From contig JAIFMH010000213.1 in NCBI GenBank assembly GCA_020048595.1, positions 1-13,474 on the forward strand: DNA of 13,474 nt, in the 5' to 3' direction. Position 1 is the stretch's first letter. Each line of letters opens with the position of its first letter. Under the pieces are notes generated by a model that worked only from the letters and a program-made list of their open reading frames with translations, made no database searches and was not told the DNA's origin. Source of the stretch: Bacteroidota bacterium (GTDB lineage: Bacteria; Bacteroidota; Bacteroidia; Bacteroidales; UBA4417). The position numbers were made by a program, and so were the translations under genes. Below are positions 1-6,059 of the stretch, piece by piece.

Positions 1-147
1 GATTTTGAGAGTAATTATGATGTTTTTTGATGAGAAGTTTTATATTCAATTAACTAAAGCCGAACTGGAATAGTATCTGTTTTCCCGTTTCCCTTTAAGT
101 ACATGTTTGCTAAACTATTTTTCAATTTTCTATTCACTTCAAACTTA

Positions 148-939
148 TTAAAGATCCAACACCTGTACGATCAACTCCGCAATATCGAAGTTTTTAACAT
201 CTTCTTTGTTCTTATACTTTAATCCATCAGTGAGCATAGTCATACAGAATGGGCAGGCTGTTGCCAGTATTTTTGCATCGCTGCGCAAAACTTCTTCCGT
301 TCTTTCAATAAACACTTCTTTCTTTCCCGGTTCTGCTTCCTTGAACATTTGAGCACCACCGGCACCGCAGCAATATGAGAAACTCTTATTACGTTCCAGT
401 TCTACAAAATCAGTGGTAAGTTTTTTCAGAATACTACGAGGCTCGGCATAAATATCGTTTCCACGACCGAGATAACATGGGTCATGGTATGTGATCCGGG
501 TGTTTCCAAGCATGGTTGTATCTAATTTAATGCTTCCGTTTTCGATGTATTTATCAAGGAACTGGATATAATTGATCACCTCATAGTTTCCACCCAGATC
601 CGTGTATTCGTTTTTGAAAATATTGAAGCAATGCGGACAGATGGTGATGATTTTCTTAACCTCATAGCCATTCAGAATGGAGATATTCTGCAAAGCCTGC
701 ATCTGGTAAAGCATTTCGTTGCCTGCCCTGCGGGCGGGATCGCCGGTACAGGATTCTTCTTTACCCAAAACAGCATAACTTATATTGAGATGTGTAAGTA
801 TTTTGGCAAAAGCACGGGTTACTTTTTTGTACCTGTCGTCGAAAGCGCCGGCGCAACCTACCCAAAAAAGGTATTCTGGTTTTTCACCACGGGCAAACAG
901 GTCGGCCATTACAGGGATTTCTATCTTTTTGGTTTCCAT
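148..939 (-). CDS. CCG-domain (HdrB/HdrD-like) Fe-S oxidoreductase subunit, probable ETF:menaquinone oxidoreductase component
   Basis: This 263-residue soluble protein carries two cysteine-rich (CCG, DUF224) domains of the type found in HdrB, HdrD, GlpC and LutA. The first has C29, C64 (in SCTGD, so the usual CC pair is CT) and C101/C104 (CPHC). The second is canonical, with C155 (HDPC), C190-C191 (CCGAGG) and C229/C232 (CPFC). The second set can hold a non-cubane [4Fe-4S] cluster as in HdrB; the first is degenerate, and CTGD-type motifs occur in membrane-linked Fe-S oxidoreductases. There is no signal peptide or membrane segment. It lies 154 nt downstream of the membrane ferredoxin gene and after etfBA on the same strand. 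The inferred role is a cytoplasmic catalytic subunit that passes electrons between ETF and the membrane partner. LutA or GlpC function is less likely because no lactate or glycerol-3-phosphate genes are nearby. The family call is firm; the substrate is inferred. Confidence 0.85.
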   Translation of the reverse strand: METKKIEIPVMADLFARGEKPEYLFWVGCAGAFDDRYKKVTRAFAKILTHLNISYAVLGKEESCTGDPARRAGNEMLYQMQALQNISILNGYEVKKIITICPHCFNIFKNEYTDLGGNYEVINYIQFLDKYIENGSIKLDTTMLGNTRITYHDPCYLGRGNDIYAEPRSILKKLTTDFVELERNKSFSYCCGAGGAQMFKEAEPGKKEVFIERTEEVLRSDAKILATACPFCMTMLTDGLKYKNKEDVKNFDIAELIVQVLDL

Positions 940-967
940 TGTTTTATTTTATATTGTCAACTATTTA

Positions 968-1084
968 CCACTAAGGCACTGAGGGCACTGAGGAGCACTA
1001 AGTATTGATGAATAAGTATAATAGAGCTAACTTTTACGAATTAAAATTACTTAGTGGTTCTTCGTGTTCTAAGTGCCTTCGTGG
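968..1084. repeat. 35-nt imperfect inverted repeat of CACTAAGG-type units
   Basis: The left arm is 968-1002 and the right arm 1050-1084, separated by 47 nt. Reverse-complementing the right arm gives 27 of 35 identities with the left. Each arm is itself a run of roughly 9-10-nt units (CCACTAAGG, CACTGAGGG, CACTGAGGAG, CACTAAG in the left arm). It fills most of the gap between the two Hdr-like genes, so their shared transcript would carry a long hairpin. It could be a dispersed intergenic repeat or an mRNA processing or stability element; copy number elsewhere is unknown. Confidence 0.8.
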
Positions 1085-1093
1085 TTCCAGTTT

Positions 1094-2413
1094 TTAAGAA
1101 ACTTTTATTTCCAGGTTTTCAGCCCAAAGCAAACGATCCTCTGATGAGAACTGCCATGGAGCTCCATTGTTTTCTATATTGCTGAACATGGTTTTCAAGC
1201 CACTGGGAGCGCTGTTCTCTTCCATTACAAGGTAACGCCTCATATCCACAATTAAAGTCGGATGATTTATATTTACCGGGCATTCCTGTGCGCATGCATT
1301 GCAAGTGGTGCAGGCCCAAAGTTCTTCTTCTGTAACATAATCGCGCAGGTATGATTTATTGTCGTTAAAATCTTTGCCAGCTTTAACCATTCCCGGACCT
1401 TTTTCTTTCATCCGGGCTCTTAGATCCATAAATATTTTGCGGGGTGACAACATTTTCCCGGTTGTATTTGCCGGGCAAACGGATGTACAACGACCACATT
1501 CAGTGCATGTTAATGAATCAAAATAATTTTTCCACGATACATCTTCCACATCTTTAACACCAAAACGACTGATTGGTGCATCTGTCGCCGGAGCTTCGAA
1601 AGTAGCATTTGGATCAAGCATCATTTTTACTTCGCGGGTGATATCATCCATATTAGTCAGTTTGCCGAGTGGTTCCAATCTTGTAAGGAAAGTATTGGGA
1701 ACCGAAAGGAAAACATGAAAATGTTTGGAATAAGGTAAAATATTCGCAAATATAAAAATCAACAGGATATGTGACCACCAACATATTTCGTAAGCCAAAT
1801 GCACACCTGTCAGATTCAAATTGTTTAATATCGGAGCCAGCATTACTCCAATTGGGTAAATACCATGAATAGTTTCGCCTGTTGTCAGCTGAAGTTGCAC
1901 ATATGTTGCATTCATTCCCATCAGCGAAATCATGAGTAATAAAATCATGCTGAGCGCAATATTAGCATCCTGGTGCGATATTTTCTTCATCTCGATACCT
2001 TCGAAGCGGCTGATATGTAAAAAAAGCCTGCGTACCAGGAAAACAAGGATAGAGACTGCAACCAGCAAAGCAAAAACATCACCTGATGCCATGATTATAT
2101 TGTGTAGAATACCTAGTACTTTCAGTGATTTCTCATCACCAAAAAGCCCATCGATAATCATTTCGATGCTTCCAAAAATAATGACACAAAATCCCCAGAA
2201 AACCAGAGCGTGGAAAAAGCCGATTACCGGTCGACGGAATATTTTTGTTTGCCCAATGGCGACTTCGAGCATCACCTTAAACCGTTTTCCAATATCTTTA
2301 ACCGGAAAGTTGGCTTTGGTAAATTTAAAGTAGCTGATCAGCCTTAGGATGGTGAAAGTAAAAATACCAAGTGTGATCAGAATTGTAAGTGCAAAAACGA
2401 TTTGCTTTGCCAT
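1094..2413 (-). CDS. Membrane cytochrome b / 2x[4Fe-4S] ferredoxin (HdrC/HdrE-like) subunit, probable ETF:menaquinone oxidoreductase component
   Basis: From the ATG at 2413 the protein has 439 residues. An in-frame ATG at 2455 would add 14 residues, but it lies inside the intergenic hairpin, so 2413 is preferred. The N-terminal half is NarI-like, with about five membrane helices (roughly 4-30, 62-88, 105-130, 150-172, 203-230). H215 and H233 are 18 residues apart at the last helix, the same spacing as the NarI heme ligands; H68 and H104 are other ligand candidates. The C-terminal half is a two-cluster ferredoxin: C303/C306/C309/C313 (CTECGRC..CP) and C368/C371/C374/C378 (CTTCNAC..CP). An APW motif near 418-420 resembles the NPW seen in Hdr-like proteins. 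The architecture fits a menaquinone-reactive cytochrome b fused to HdrC. In single-chain EMO proteins the CCG domains follow on the same polypeptide; here they are a separate downstream gene. Quinone reduction is inferred from the fold and the etfBA neighbours. Confidence 0.85.
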   Translation of the reverse strand: MAKQIVFALTILITLGIFTFTILRLISYFKFTKANFPVKDIGKRFKVMLEVAIGQTKIFRRPVIGFFHALVFWGFCVIIFGSIEMIIDGLFGDEKSLKVLGILHNIIMASGDVFALLVAVSILVFLVRRLFLHISRFEGIEMKKISHQDANIALSMILLLMISLMGMNATYVQLQLTTGETIHGIYPIGVMLAPILNNLNLTGVHLAYEICWWSHILLIFIFANILPYSKHFHVFLSVPNTFLTRLEPLGKLTNMDDITREVKMMLDPNATFEAPATDAPISRFGVKDVEDVSWKNYFDSLTCTECGRCTSVCPANTTGKMLSPRKIFMDLRARMKEKGPGMVKAGKDFNDNKSYLRDYVTEEELWACTTCNACAQECPVNINHPTLIVDMRRYLVMEENSAPSGLKTMFSNIENNGAPWQFSSEDRLLWAENLEIKVS

Positions 2414-2418
2414 AATTA

Positions 2419-2438
2419 TTTGATTTACAATAATCAAA
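2419..2438. promoter_or_regulatory. 7-bp inverted repeat just before the membrane subunit start
   Basis: TTTGATT (2419-2425) and AATCAAA (2432-2438) are perfect inverted copies around a 6-nt spacer, ending 5 nt before the start codon at 2413. It could be a small hairpin at the translation start or a protein-binding site. AT-rich DNA produces such repeats by chance, so confidence is low. Confidence 0.25.
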
Positions 2439-2439
2439 A

Positions 2440-2482
2440 ATGTCCTTAAACCCATTCAGACAGAATAAACTTTTAAGGACAT
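2440..2482 (-). terminator. Hairpin with T-run between etfA and the Hdr-like genes
   Basis: On the minus strand ATGTCCTTAAA (2482-2472) pairs perfectly with TTTAAGGACAT (2450-2440) across a 21-nt loop, and TTTT follows directly. It starts 27 nt after the etfA stop and ends 27 nt before the preferred start of the membrane subunit gene. The 11-bp stem is only moderately GC-rich, so it may act as a partial terminator or an RNA stabiliser rather than a full stop. Confidence 0.5.
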
Positions 2483-2508
2483 CTTCTTTTTTATTACGTG
2501 AAACCTGC

Positions 2509-3480
2509 CTATTTTGACTTTATTTCCTTAACTGCTTCAACCAGCTTAGGAAGCACTTTAGATGCATCACCTACAATTCCATATTGTGCAGCTTCAAAAA
2601 TGGGTGCATCCTTATCTGTATTAATTGCCACAATAAATTTGGATGAACTTACACCGGCCAAATGCTGTGTAGCTCCGGAAATTCCGATTGCAAAATAAAG
2701 GTTTGGTGCAATGATTTTGCCGGTTTGTCCGGTATGTTCGTCGTGTGAACGCCAGCCTTCGTCGGAAACCGGGCGGGAACAGGCAGTTGCAGCGCCTAGC
2801 AAATCAGCTAGTTCAACCAACGGACCCCAGTTATCAGGTGATTTCATTCCACGACCACCGGAAACAACAATATCAGCATCTGTAATGAGGATTTTTCCTG
2901 ATTGCTTTTGCACTTCTTTAACCTGTGTTTTCATCAGTTTTCCGTCAGGCTGAATATTCATTTTCTCAACAACAAAAGTTTTTGAGGATTCAACAACTTC
3001 AAAAGAGTTCTGAGCCAGAGTTATGATTTTTATTTCGGTCTTTATTGCAACATTTGCGAAAGCTTTTCCTGAATACACTTTCTTGTAAACCACAAACGGA
3101 TTGATGCTTACCGGCAATCTACTGACTCCAGAAGCAATACCTGCTTTTAGTCTCACTGAAAGTCTTGGCGCTAATGCTTTCCCTGAATTATTGTTCGCAA
3201 GAACGAGAATATTGGCACCGGTTTTCTGAGCCACTTCAGCAATCATGCTAGTATAGACTTGCTCATCAAAAGCTTTGATAGAATCATTTTCGATGTTGAT
3301 CACTTTTTCAGCGCCGTAGGCAGCTAACTTTTCGAGTTCCGATGCGTCAACTTTACCGATTGATAATGCGATAGCGGGTTGGCCAAGCATTTCTGCCACT
3401 TTTGAAGCGTATGATACTAATTCGAAAGACAATTTCTTGAATTTCCCATCCCAATTTTCGAGGAATACTAATACTGACAT
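2509..3480 (-). CDS. etfA: Electron transfer flavoprotein subunit alpha
   Basis: This 323-residue protein is a full-length EtfA. The N-terminal alpha/beta domain (about 1-190) pairs with EtfB. The C-terminal FAD domain (about 200-320) has the expected motifs in order: SGGRG (207-211), SR at 235-236, GQTGK (251-255), SGATQH (268-273), NTDKDAPIFE (287-296) and GIVGD (301-305). It accepts electrons from acyl-CoA dehydrogenases or related flavoenzymes and passes them onward through its FAD. It lies 37 nt downstream of etfB and precedes the Hdr-like pair on the same strand, so those proteins are the likely electron acceptor. A hairpin with a short T-run follows its stop codon and may lower transcription into the downstream genes. 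No acyl-CoA dehydrogenase gene is present in the window, so the donor is unknown. Confidence 0.96.
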   Translation of the reverse strand: MSVLVFLENWDGKFKKLSFELVSYASKVAEMLGQPAIALSIGKVDASELEKLAAYGAEKVINIENDSIKAFDEQVYTSMIAEVAQKTGANILVLANNNSGKALAPRLSVRLKAGIASGVSRLPVSINPFVVYKKVYSGKAFANVAIKTEIKIITLAQNSFEVVESSKTFVVEKMNIQPDGKLMKTQVKEVQKQSGKILITDADIVVSGGRGMKSPDNWGPLVELADLLGAATACSRPVSDEGWRSHDEHTGQTGKIIAPNLYFAIGISGATQHLAGVSSSKFIVAINTDKDAPIFEAAQYGIVGDASKVLPKLVEAVKEIKSK

Positions 3481-3517
3481 ATATTGATCCGTTTTTAGTT
3501 ACGTTAAAATAAAATGA

Positions 3518-4267
3518 TTAAATAACTTTTGCTTCGTTCTGAAGCAAAACAATGAGTTGTCCGGCATCATCAGCTGCTACATATTTGCAAGCTGCACGAG
3601 GTTTTGGCATTTCGTAATTAATAACCTCTGTCAGGCTATCAATCAATTGAGGTTCAACAACTTTAATAGGTTTGGTCCTGGCCATCATGATTCCACGCAT
3701 GGCAGCAATCCTCGGTTCTTTTGCGATTCCTTTTTGTACAACAGCAATAAACGGAGCAGGTACAGTTATAATTTCCTTACCACCATCAATTTCGCGGGTT
3801 ATTACTAATTGACCATTTTCAATTTTAACAGAGGAAACGCCCGTAACGGATGGATATCCTAACAATTCAGCAAGCATCCCTCCTACTGTTGATCCGTTAT
3901 GATCACTGGATTCGATACCACAAAGAATGATATCAAAATTTTCGTTTCGGATTGCTTCAGCAAGTTGGACTGCAATAGCATAAGCATCTCCGGCTTCAAT
4001 ATTAATACGGATGGCATCATCAGCTCCAATTGCAAGTGCTTTGCGCAACGTAGGTTCAGAACTGATCAATCCAACATGGCCCACTGTTACTGTTTGAACG
4101 CCGTTGGATGCATCATCTTTTAACTCGAGAGCCCGGGTCAATGCAAGTTCATCCCATGGATTTATAACCCACTGAATACCATTCACATCAATTTTTGTAG
4201 AGTTATCAACAAATTTAACTTTTGTGGTGGTATCAGGCACATTACTGATACAAACTAAGATCTTCAT
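3518..4267 (-). CDS. etfB: Electron transfer flavoprotein subunit beta
   Basis: This 249-residue EtfB begins with the typical MKILVCIS strand. It has NPWDE at 36-40 (family NPFDE), a GADDAIRI segment at 81-88 and the nucleotide-binding loop CGIESSDHNGSTVGG at 116-130, which in ordinary ETFs surrounds structural AMP. The PEPRIAAMRGIM-like stretch near 184-195 is also conserved in the family. EtfB forms the ETF heterodimer with EtfA in the cytoplasm. It is the first gene of the etfB-etfA-Hdr-like set. Upstream lies a 303-nt gap shared with the divergent TonB-domain gene, and a -7-like box sits about 130 nt before the start. No FixC or FixX homologue lies nearby. The sequence alone does not decide whether the second nucleotide is AMP or a bifurcating FAD, but the loop lacks the CGRQ..DGDT pattern I associate with bifurcating ETFs. 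Confidence 0.95.
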   Translation of the reverse strand: MKILVCISNVPDTTTKVKFVDNSTKIDVNGIQWVINPWDELALTRALELKDDASNGVQTVTVGHVGLISSEPTLRKALAIGADDAIRINIEAGDAYAIAVQLAEAIRNENFDIILCGIESSDHNGSTVGGMLAELLGYPSVTGVSSVKIENGQLVITREIDGGKEIITVPAPFIAVVQKGIAKEPRIAAMRGIMMARTKPIKVVEPQLIDSLTEVINYEMPKPRAACKYVAADDAGQLIVLLQNEAKVI

Positions 4268-4397
4268 AAGTATGAGAATTATGTTTAAAAGTTATTCAGA
4301 ATAAGTCTTGTCAGGAATACCATATTCAAATTATAGCAGGTTCAAACTAAACTTATTTCCTGTTAATTATTTCGTTATCGACATTTATTCTGGTTGA

Positions 4398-4405
4398 CAA
4401 ATTTA
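4398..4405 (-). promoter_or_regulatory. Bacteroidota -7 box candidate for etfBA
   Basis: The minus strand reads TAAATTTG, a full match to TAnnTTTG. It would give a leader of roughly 125-130 nt before etfB. No clear TTTG -33 element is seen at the usual distance. Confidence 0.35.
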
Positions 4406-4558
4406 GTATTATTTGTATACATATTGAAAAAACCTTTGTATGAATAGCAGAAATCGATCCCATCTTAATTTATAGTGTTGATATACAAATTAGTATACAG
4501 GATGTTTAGAAAATTAGCAGGAATCTGTTGGTTTGCTTTCAGGTTTTGAATTAATGGT

Positions 4559-4566
4559 TAGATTTG
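4559..4566 (+). promoter_or_regulatory. Bacteroidota -7 box candidate for the TonB-domain gene, nearly at the start codon
   Basis: TAGATTTG matches TAnnTTTG and ends 4 nt before the ATG at 4571, so the transcript would begin at or within a few bases of the start codon. A TTTG at 4532-4535 lies 23 nt upstream, at the long end of -33 spacing. Confidence 0.45.
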
Positions 4567-4570
4567 TATT

Positions 4571-5026
4571 ATGAAGCAAAATGATTCTAAAAATCCCAGA
4601 AAGAAGTCTTTTCTCCGGATACCGGTTTTCCCTGGAGGAAAGGAGGCATATCAGCAGTTTATTAAGGAGAATATTGTTTATCCGGAATCGGCACTTACAA
4701 ATAAGGTGGAAGGATATGTTTACCTTGTTTATACAGTAAATAATATTGGTGAAATTGTGGATGTTGAAGTTACAAAAGGAATCGGTTCTGGCTGCGACGA
4801 AGAAGCTATCCGGATTATTCGCATGTTGAAATACGATCCTGCCCGAAACCGTGGAGTTAAAATGAAAGTGGAAATGAAAACCAGGATTAATTTCAAGCTC
4901 TCTGAGGAATTATTGAATAAGGATCAGTCAGAAATTCAAATCAATTATTCTACAACAACTTCCGAAAAACCGAACAGCCCGGAACCGAAGTCCCAGGCTG
5001 TTTATAATTATACGATTAATCTCTAA
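4571..5026 (+). CDS. TonB C-terminal-domain protein without membrane anchor
   Basis: The 151-residue product holds one TonB C-terminal domain at about 18-110. Visible family signatures are PVFPGG (18-23), a YP-x2-A segment (37-41), G-x-V-Y-L-V-Y with NNIGEI (48-62), GIGSGCDEEAIR (70-81) and a late KYDPARNRG segment (87-95). Such domains normally bind TonB-box peptides of outer-membrane receptors from the periplasm, tethered by an N-terminal helix and a Pro-rich linker. Here the 17 residues before the domain are polar and basic (KNPRKK), with no signal peptide, helix or linker. A Ser/Pro/Asn-rich tail of about 40 residues follows the domain. An in-frame TAG at 4559-4561 rules out extension from the same reading frame. 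It is divergent from etfB and convergent with fabI, with 6 nt between the stop codons. The domain is clear; location and role are unknown. Confidence 0.85.
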   Translation: MKQNDSKNPRKKSFLRIPVFPGGKEAYQQFIKENIVYPESALTNKVEGYVYLVYTVNNIGEIVDVEVTKGIGSGCDEEAIRIIRMLKYDPARNRGVKMKVEMKTRINFKLSEELLNKDQSEIQINYSTTTSEKPNSPEPKSQAVYNYTINL

Positions 5027-5032
5027 ACGTAA

Positions 5033-5896
5033 TTATTTTATTTCGCAATTATCCGGATGATCGTGGCACTCGCGGCAGTCGAGGCTTTTGTTGTACATTT
5101 CCATAGCGCGGGCGCTCATACCCATACTTGAGAAACCACCGTCGTTAAACAGGTTTTGCATAGTAACTTTACGGGTCAGATCACTGAAAAGTGTAAGACA
5201 GTAATCAGCACATTCATCAGCCGTAGCGTTGCCAAGTGGTGACATACGTTCGGTAAAGTCCATCAATCCACCTATTCCCTTTACTCCACTACCTGCTGTT
5301 GTCAATGTTGGTGACTGCGAAATTGTGTTGATGCGAATATGTTTTTCGCGCCCGTAAATGTAACCGAAACTGCGGGCGATGCTTTCCAATGCCGCCTTAG
5401 CATCGGCCATATCATTATACTCAAAAAGAGTTCGTTGTGCAGCAACATACGAAAGTGCAACAATTGAACCCCATTCATTAAGAGCATCGAATTTTTTAGC
5501 TGTTTGAATAACTTTATGAAACGAAATAGCTGAAATATCCATTGTTTTGAGGTAATTCTCATAACTTACCGAGTCATAAGGAATTTTTTTACGCACGTTA
5601 GGCGACATTCCGATTGAATGCAAGATAAAATCAATTTTGCCATCGAAATGTTCCAGTGTTTTGGTAAAAAGATTTTCCAGGTCAGGAATACTGGTGGCAT
5701 CTGCGGCCACAACAATTGAACCGGTGGCTTCAGCCAGTTTATCAGTATCGCCTAAACGAAGCGCCATGGGTGTATTGGTAAGGACAAACTGAGCACCTTC
5801 TTCGTGGGCCTTCTCTGCCACTTTCCATGCGATTGACATGTCGTTCAATGCACCGAATATGATGCCTTTTTTGCCTTTAAGTAAATTGTAAGCCAT
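5033..5896 (-). CDS. fabI: Enoyl-[acyl-carrier-protein] reductase (NADH), FabI type
   Basis: This 287-residue short-chain dehydrogenase reduces trans-2-enoyl-ACP in the last step of each fatty acid elongation cycle. The N-terminal nucleotide-binding segment GIIFGALNDMSIAW (11-24) is the Bacteroidota version of the FabI dinucleotide site. HSIGMSPN at 93-100 is family-typical. The active site shows Y150 (LSY) and the Y160-x6-K167 pair in EYNDMADAK, the FabI arrangement. SQSPTLTTAGSG (193-204) is the substrate-binding loop and NDGGFSSMGM (251-260) the conserved end of the core. The last 14 residues are unusual, with C274, C277, H278, H280 and C284 clustered as CRECHDH..NC. The gene stands alone between recN and the convergent TonB-domain gene, with a 145-nt gap upstream that holds a -7-like box overlapping the recN stop. 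Acyl-ACP supplied by this pathway could feed the acyltransferase-type enzyme at the right edge. Confidence 0.96.
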   Translation of the reverse strand: MAYNLLKGKKGIIFGALNDMSIAWKVAEKAHEEGAQFVLTNTPMALRLGDTDKLAEATGSIVVAADATSIPDLENLFTKTLEHFDGKIDFILHSIGMSPNVRKKIPYDSVSYENYLKTMDISAISFHKVIQTAKKFDALNEWGSIVALSYVAAQRTLFEYNDMADAKAALESIARSFGYIYGREKHIRINTISQSPTLTTAGSGVKGIGGLMDFTERMSPLGNATADECADYCLTLFSDLTRKVTMQNLFNDGGFSSMGMSARAMEMYNKSLDCRECHDHPDNCEIK

Positions 5897-6036
5897 TGTA
5901 TCGGTTTTAATTAATAATTCAATATTTGTTTATGGTAGGTATGATTAATCAACTCTTGGTTTCAGATAAATTTAATGTAAGTAAGCTTGAAAGTTTTGTG
6001 CAAATAAAACTTTGTCTAAGGTAGTGAAAAAAATTG

Positions 6037-6044
6037 CAAACTTA
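6037..6044 (-). promoter_or_regulatory. Bacteroidota -7 box candidate for fabI, overlapping the recN stop
   Basis: The minus strand reads TAAGTTTG, in which TAA is also the recN stop codon. It would give a leader of about 135 nt for fabI. That leader includes a perfect palindrome TGATTAATCA at 5942-5951. Confidence 0.3.
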
Positions 6045-6059
6045 ATTTTTGTAATTAAG
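6041..6059 (-). terminator. Weak AT hairpin at the end of recN
   Basis: On the minus strand CTTAATT pairs with AATTAAG across a 5-nt loop, spanning the last recN codons, and a run of seven T follows eight bases later. The stem is nearly all A-T and the T-run is displaced, so termination would be weak at best. Confidence 0.25.

Larger units (their letters stand above)
4268..4570. other. 303-nt divergent intergenic region between etfB and the TonB-domain gene
   Basis: No convincing gene is present. The region holds -7-like boxes facing each way (4398-4405 minus, 4559-4566 plus). An inverted pair ATTTGTATA (4411-4419) and TATACAAAT (4482-4490) and two GTATAC palindromes (4415-4420, 4493-4498) lie between them. 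A 15-codon frame from ATG 4502 to TGA 4547 is in the same phase as the TonB-domain gene. Confidence 0.6.

Noticed and set aside
2..73. A 23-codon plus-strand frame running in from the left edge to a TAG, a possible C-terminal tail of another gene
   Set aside because: It is too short to recognise, and an open stretch of this length is expected by chance in AT-rich DNA.
140..147. TAAGTTTG on the minus strand directly after the CCG-domain gene stop, a possible promoter for a gene left of the window
   Set aside because: It is a full -7 match, but no downstream gene is visible in the window, and such matches arise by chance in AT-rich gaps.
631..1008. Plus-strand open frame of 125 codons antisense to the CCG-domain gene
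   Set aside because: It overlaps a well-supported gene on the other strand and runs into the inverted repeat; its translation has no recognisable domain.
968..1084. CRISPR array, because of repeated CACTAAGG-like units
   Set aside because: The units are contiguous without spacers, imperfect, and arranged as two inverted arms; no cas gene is nearby.
1932..2333. Plus-strand open frame of 133 codons antisense to the membrane subunit gene
   Set aside because: It is a shadow of a strongly supported gene with conserved motifs and has no domain of its own.
148..2413. Methanogen-type HdrABC or lactate-utilisation LutABC
   Set aside because: There is no HdrA flavoprotein or LutC, and the ferredoxin part is fused to a membrane cytochrome b, which fits an HdrDE/EMO-like protein.
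2509..4267. Electron-bifurcating ETF (FixABCX type)
   Set aside because: No FixC or FixX partner is present, and the EtfB loop lacks the pattern I associate with bifurcating forms; this is a weak exclusion from sequence alone.
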